From contig CM027381.1 of assembly GCA_015680905.1 (NCBI GenBank), forward strand, positions 91,909,501 to 91,973,500: a stretch of DNA of 64,000 nucleotides, given 5' to 3'. This DNA comes from Coptis chinensis (taxonomy: Eukaryota > Streptophyta > Magnoliopsida > Ranunculales > Ranunculaceae). Positions 58,987 to 64,000 of this stretch are shown one piece after another. The notes below the pieces were generated by a model. The model was not told where the DNA came from. It was given only the letters and a program-made list of their open reading frames with translations, and ran no database searches. The stretch's first letter is position 1. Each line of letters begins with the position of its first letter. The position numbers and the translations under genes were made by a program.

Positions 58987-60150
58987 TCAAGAATTTAAGT
59001 ATCCTTCCCAACCAATTTTCGCTAGTTTTTCATCTTTTTTCAAGACTTCCGTCTCTCATATCTTCTTGGTATTGGATTGTTCTGTACAACATAAGCCAAT
59101 GGAGCATTAAAACAAAGTTACAAAGATGTAACATAAGTACCAAAGAGCTTAAATTCTCTGGGGGTATTATATGCCCTAACCTAGCAAGTAAATCAGCATC
59201 CCCTATTCCCAGAATCCTGACTGGTAACAAACCGGCATTTGTTGCATTGTTTATTGCAACTGTTGCTACAGGAACACCTCTTGGCATCTGCAGTTGAAAG
59301 CAAAGATCAGCAATTGGTGTTAGCCAACACATCTAATACTAATTGATTAGAGGTGACAGAGAGTCGTACTTTTGCAATTTATGAAGACAAGCTAGAACGG
59401 ACAGGCGATACAAGATAGATGCTAGTAAGTTTTGAAAATTGGGATACTTTAAAAGTAAAAATAAGATCTCAAACTAGTTTAATTGTTTCCAAAATCCAAG
59501 TCAGGGTTCCATGGTTATGACTTGAAACAGAAGAAGAATTCAAATAAATCATTATTTAAGTGAAAGAAATATTTGACTATATTTCTTTTCACTCAAAATG
59601 AATTTCTTAAGAAAGACGAGTGTTATTTTTGTGGGTGATGGGGGTGAATTACTAGACTTCCATTGATAGGAGAGAGCAGCCCATATGAGCTATTAAGGAT
59701 AAATATCTTTGTGAGCTAAAATTTTACATTTCTTCCTAACCACATTAGAAACACCCGATTAAGACAGGTGAGATATGTGATTTCAAGCTATAAAAGTGTC
59801 CAGGGATAACTCTTTGCCAATTCCAAACTCCAAACAACCATAAAGCTCATCCACAATGTACCCCTTTAGAGAGGTAGAGGAAGGCCTGAATTAATTCATC
59901 ACTAAGTATAAAATGAATTTTACAACATACCTGGACAATAGACAAAAGTGATCAATTCCATCCCAGGAAGAAGCACGCACTGGAACACCAATAACAGGGT
60001 AAGGGTGTCTTTGAAGCCACCATACCTGGAAAAGATATAAAAGCTGAATTCAACAAAAAATCCTATGTGCAGAAGAGAAACATACTGATGGACAATTAAA
60101 CATAATCAAATTGCCTGGTAAATGGGCTGCACCACCAGCTGTTTATATTC
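58987..60150 (-). pseudogene. AIR carboxylase (PurE domain) C-terminal fragment, four exons, frameshifted
   Basis: Minus-strand exons match the C-terminal PurE domain of plant phosphoribosylaminoimidazole carboxylase (de novo purine synthesis, plastid). The exon ending at 60115 has AGGAAHLP, with a GC donor. The exon 60025-59931 has MVAS, then VIGVPVRASSWDGID and LLSIV in shifted frames (+1 after LP, -1 after DGI). The exon 59287-59181 is [19 protein letters not shown], then [16 protein letters not shown]. The exon 59081-58987 has [13 protein letters not shown], a 1-base shift, then GWEGYLNS and stop. All introns are kept. Upstream of 60135 the similarity stops abruptly and an unrelated frame with EPPYVLEPDLGKRYNEYK begins. 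The copy is therefore a fragment and dead. Confidence 0.85.
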
Positions 60151-63149
60151 ATTATACCTTTTACCCAAATCTGGTTCAAGAACATATGGTGGTTCCAAAT
60201 CTCCACCCTCACTTTCATCGCCTCCATTCAAATCACCTCGCTAGCCCTTCATGTATGCCATAAGCAACGCCAACAAGATTCCCCATTCGAGTCCTTCAAA
60301 TTTCATCATTTTCTTCTCGCGATCTCGGTTCTACCATTCGATCCTTATATGGGTTCTCACCATGTAAAACCCATACACGGTATGTTGATTCTATACCATG
60401 CAAAATCAAATGTTTTCTCACTATATCAAACGGAAACCTTTTCCTATTTCGCACTTATTACAAGGGCAAGGACACGTGGTCGATGTAGGGTCCTTGTCAC
60501 TAGCAAATTGAATAAAATCCCACACCCCCTTGCTTGTATACAATCCCAAATCTGTCAATTTCATTCATCCAATCCTTTGGAATTGGTTGAGACATACTTG
60601 CAAAATAACTCCTTACACTACAATCGTTTAGAATAAAATAAAATCTACTAAAAAAATAGTTTAGAGGCAAAAGGATGAAAGTGACTTTGAGCTTGCAATA
60701 TGACATATACAGACACAACTATTTACTTAACTTCATTATACCAAATCAGGGAGTTCCTTCAATATGCAAGTCTAGTATAGGTAATAGCAGAGTATCATTT
60801 TTTTTCGGTAGAAATATCGGCAAAGTATCAAACCACTAAGGTAAGTATACTCAATATTTTAATCCAGTCACCATAACAAATTTGACAAGGAAACACTAAA
60901 GAAAAAAAATACAAACACTCGAAGTTCACTCATGACAATGACGACAAGATATTTGTCCAAATAATGACATATAAGAAAAGATCTCTCAAAGTCGGTTTTA
61001 ACACCATCGATTAGTTTACTTACCACAATCATTTTACTTGAAAAAAAAACCATAGGATAAAACAACGATAATAACATGTAAACAGATAATAACCACAAAG
61101 ATGCATTTCCACAAACAATCCAGAGACTCAAAAGAAAAGTTCAAACAAAGATAGTATTCATATATTGAATAGTACTAATAGAGCATACCCATTACATGCC
61201 CGATTAAACCAACAAATCGAAACAGAGAACTAACAACTCCCAAAAACAATTGTTTTTTATGCCCGATTGTTATGTAATTTGCATTTTTCTTGGTTACAAA
61301 AGTATTTTGTGAGTTTCTAATGGGCTTTGAATTTTATATTGTATGAACTCAAATATAAATATTTGTGGGTTTTCTCGCTATGAATTTTATATTTATGTGC
61401 TATGAATTTTATATAATATTTGGCGTGGGTTTCCTATGAATTTTATATTTCCCAACTATGAATTTCCTACACTATGGGGCATATGTGTGAGCAATGTCTA
61501 CTTGCAGCCCAAGTCCCCGTGTACTCATAGTTTAAATCCAAGTCCTCATTGCAAGAGATCAATTATCTATCACAAGTAAGGGAAGAAAAAGTAAAGGGAC
61601 AAACAAAGTAAAATAGTAAAGTGAAAAAAGATGGTCTTAAGTCTAAATACACTAAAGAACACCCATAGAGAAATCTATTATATGGTCTTGCACTAGATCA
61701 TTGAATTTCAGTACAAAGACATCAAATCCTAGGCTCTCTCGATCAAAGTTTCTTTAGAAGAAAGGAAACGCATATATGGGTGTTGGGGACTTTGGAATAT
61801 CTTTCTAGTTCGCTAAGCAAGAACCATGAAAAGAGCAAGAAAAAATAAACTATTGCAACTGGGGAACTTATGGTCAAGATGGATTTGTGATGGTGTGAGC
61901 TTAAAGTTAAGAAAACCCTCTTCAATCGAAGGTATCTCTACTACTTAACCCCTTAAAATGTATTTGCATATATAAAGCAAATAAGATATGATACATAATA
62001 TGGTTGTACTCAAAAAACAACAAACCATATGATAGTGGGTATAGGTTAGAATATAATAGGTAGATTGAGCAAATAGTATACTAACACAAAGCTATTGTAT
62101 CTAAACCCGACATGTAAGGACTTCGGAAGCACGGGGACCGTGAATTTGACATATACTCACCATCGAAGCAGAATTTAGGATATCAATGGGCAAGAATGGG
62201 ATGAGATTCGCATACTCCCAATTCCAGTCAAGTAAACGGGGAAAGAATTCCCAATCTTTGTCCGAATGAGGGAGATTCAATACTTTGCGTGGGTTTTCCG
62301 CTATGAATTTTATATTTGCGTGTGCTATGAATTTTATATAATATTTGCGTGGGTTTCTGCTATGAATTTTATCTCTCAACTCAAATATTTTGAACTGCTT
62401 TTCTCCAAGCTTTTTCTTTTATTTTTTGGGCTCTCCTTAACTGGTTTGATGGTGTATCTACAAGGAAAACTAAAGGTCTCGTGACACTAGGCTTCAAGAT
62501 ATATTTTAGCATAACAAGTTCAAGAATGCCTAAGGTGCTTGTTTGGCATGCTTCAACAAAGACATACTTCTCAGTTAGTGTGTGTCGTGTACATGGATGG
62601 ATAACCAAGAAAACTTATTTGAAGAACACAAGATATCAAATAAAAATCGAAATTTTTGTTGTATTTCAAAATAAATAACATACCTTTGAAGCAAACTAGC
62701 ACCAAATTACTTGCGGGTTGTGGATTAAACACCTAGAGGAGTGTGAAAAAAAGCATAAAAGTGGAAATTAGTTAATGAATAAAAAGCATAAAAAAGCATA
62801 AGAAGAAGGAAAAGGAAGAGAAAACTATTTGGATGTCGGGTGGCGTGAAGTGTTGTTTGGTTGAGAGAGAGAGAGGGGATGTCGGTGGCGGCAGAAGTGT
62901 TTGTTTGTTTGGTTGTAAAAACAGGGGATGAAAAATATGAGCGAGAAGAGAGAAGAGAGAAGAGCGCGATTTTTTTCTCGCCCAAAATTCTAATTTTCGA
63001 TTTATTTAGTTTCTATTATTTTTTTTTTTTTTTTGCTAATCTAGTTTTTATTATCTTAATAACCTTTACGGTTTTATGTCAAAACAAAACTTTATAAATA
63101 CGTTACAAATTAATTCTCAAATCCGGGAAAATTAACTAACACATTATTT
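60151..63149. other. Region between the PurE fragment and the CACTA terminus
   Basis: No intact gene is seen. An unassigned minus-strand frame reads GDESEGGDLEPPYVL (about 60230-60160). Blocks 61363-61450 and 62286-62372 repeat each other (GCTATGAATTTTATATT..GCGTGGGTTT). Minus-strand frames 62379-62101 (RLLDWNWEYANLIPFLP) and 62510-62384 (LVFLVDTPSNQLRRAQ) look exon-like but were not identified. The stretch may be the interior of a CACTA element whose right end is at 63249. Confidence 0.4.
61363..62372 (+). repeat. Pair of about 85-bp direct repeats
   Basis: Bases 61363-61450 and 62286-62372 share CTATGAATTTTATATT, GTGCTATGAATTTTATATAA and TATTTG.CGTGGGTTT. Within each copy TATGAATTTTATA is itself repeated three times. 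Confidence 0.8.
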
Positions 63150-63249
63150 GCAATTTTAACGCTAAATAAACGTTAGGAACTTAGTTACGCCTAGAAGCGT
63201 TAGTAAACAAAAAAAGTGTGCGTTACTGATTTTCTGTTTTGGTGTAGTG
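63150..63249. mobile_element. CACTA (En/Spm-like) transposon terminus
   Basis: The right end reads CTGTTTTGGTGTAGTG, the complement of CACTACACCAAAACAG, a standard plant CACTA end. Subterminal motifs CGTTA/GTTACGC are repeated (AACGTTAGG, GTTACGCC, GCGTTAG, GCGTTACTG). The next bases, ATAGGTCTTGC, continue a sequence that is uninterrupted at 14810. This proves an insertion or rearrangement boundary, and ATA is the likely 3-bp target duplication. The matching left end was not found in the window. Confidence 0.75.
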
Positions 63250-64000
63250 ATAGGTCTTGCAACATTCAAACATTCCTGATACCCCACAAGTTAGCTAAAT
63301 ACATATATAAACAGGTGCAAAAGGGAATGAAGTGAAATCCGCACTGAGAAGGAAACCAAGTAACCATATAAACAAAGTAATTAAGAGCAATCAATTGATA
63401 GGGATTATCTAACCTGTAAAATTTGTGATGGTTACAAAGGTTACCCTCATATGGATGTTATTCTCAACTGGTGTGACATGTATCAAGTTAACCAACAAGT
63501 TCCAGGGTATTTCATTCCGTTACCAAATTCACATTTGTAGGGTAACCTGTCAAGAACGGGAAACTAAGTTAACCAACAAATACAACTATGAAGAGGCAAA
63601 GGGTCATGCACTTTAGAAAGGAGGGTTACTTGAACATAATGGTTCCAATGAAAGTGACCCAAAGAGCAGCATCCCAAATGGTGGAGAAATAAGAGCTTTT
63701 AAGAATACACACGGTGGTAATCTAAGTTGGCCATCTGCAATTAATATTCTAAAACTGTTATGATACGGAAAAAAATAATAATAATGTGCATAAATAATAA
63801 TGTAGGTAGTCACAACCTAAATACATTTGCAATTCACTCACAAAATTTATATACAACACTCAATAATAAAAGGATAATAAAATGGAAATAGTAAATAGAG
63901 TGATTCCGAGTCATTTATATTCTTCACAAATGATTTAATGATGTTGCCACAAAAAAAAACAATGGGCTAAATTAAAAATTCTTTGTGATGAGATGGATAA
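63250..64000 (+). repeat. Long direct repeat, copy 2 (copy 1 at 14810-15558)
   Basis: This copy is nearly identical to copy 1 from its first base to the window end. Small differences include ATTAAGAGC for AAGAGC near 63380 and AAATAATAATAAT for a run of A near 63775. Because it continues past the window, the true length is unknown. Confidence 0.9.

Overview
The window is nuclear DNA from a flowering plant, very probably a eudicot. It is AT-rich, has GT-AG introns, and carries plant gene families: an F-box/kelch gene, a CTNIP phytocytokine gene, and remnants of ARABIDILLO, CDPK-related kinase and callose synthase genes. It also holds plant transposon classes (Athila-like Ty3/gypsy, Helitron-like, hAT, PIF/Harbinger, Mutator-like, CACTA, LINE, SINE). 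I cannot name the species. Two to three host genes look intact. Most of the rest is transposons and broken pieces of host genes.

Layout. 1-6.3 kb is a decayed Ty3/gypsy element (internal ORF fragments, polypurine tracts, a 3' LTR from 4865). 6.3-20.9 kb is a minus-strand stack of Helitron-like 5' termini (about 11241, 13480, 18260 and 20858, plus two eroded ones). Between them lie minus-strand exon fragments of at least four unrelated host genes: a DDX3-like DEAD-box helicase, a GARP/G2-like transcription factor, ARABIDILLO and an ABC1/aarF kinase. 20.9-22.35 kb is a minus-strand LTR of the same family as the 4.9-kb LTR, with a PIF/Harbinger-like MITE inside it. 22.4-24.0 kb is a chimera of CDPK-related-kinase and AVT1-type transporter fragments, split by a hAT MITE that itself holds a second MITE.

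28.1-37.3 kb is one hAT insertion with 8-bp target duplications. A 3.95-kb part is present twice in tandem, and each copy holds transposase remnants and a captured beta-galactosidase exon. 37.3-42 kb holds a Mutator-like transposase remnant with many short CAACAT..ATGTTG palindromes, some in a 32-bp tandem array. 42.3-42.75 kb holds a possible two-exon coiled-coil gene. 43.7-47 kb has MITEs, an RNase-H-like fragment and a callose-synthase fragment.

47.3-52.7 kb is the best protein gene: a two-exon F-box/kelch gene of the OR23 type, whose 4.2-kb intron contains LINE and MITE debris. At 55.2 kb is a small secreted peptide precursor with a literal CTNIP motif, the ligand family of the receptor kinase HSL3. 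56.9-58.8 kb is a 5'-truncated LINE with perfect 14-bp target duplications. 59.0-60.15 kb is a broken AIR-carboxylase (PurE domain) fragment. A CACTA terminus ends at 63249. The last 750 bases repeat 14810-15558.

The F-box/kelch gene is expected to act in an SCF ubiquitin ligase and the CTNIP gene in secreted immune or stress signalling. No operon-like relation links them. Coordinates of decayed elements are approximate, and family assignments come from recognising conserved motifs, not from searches.
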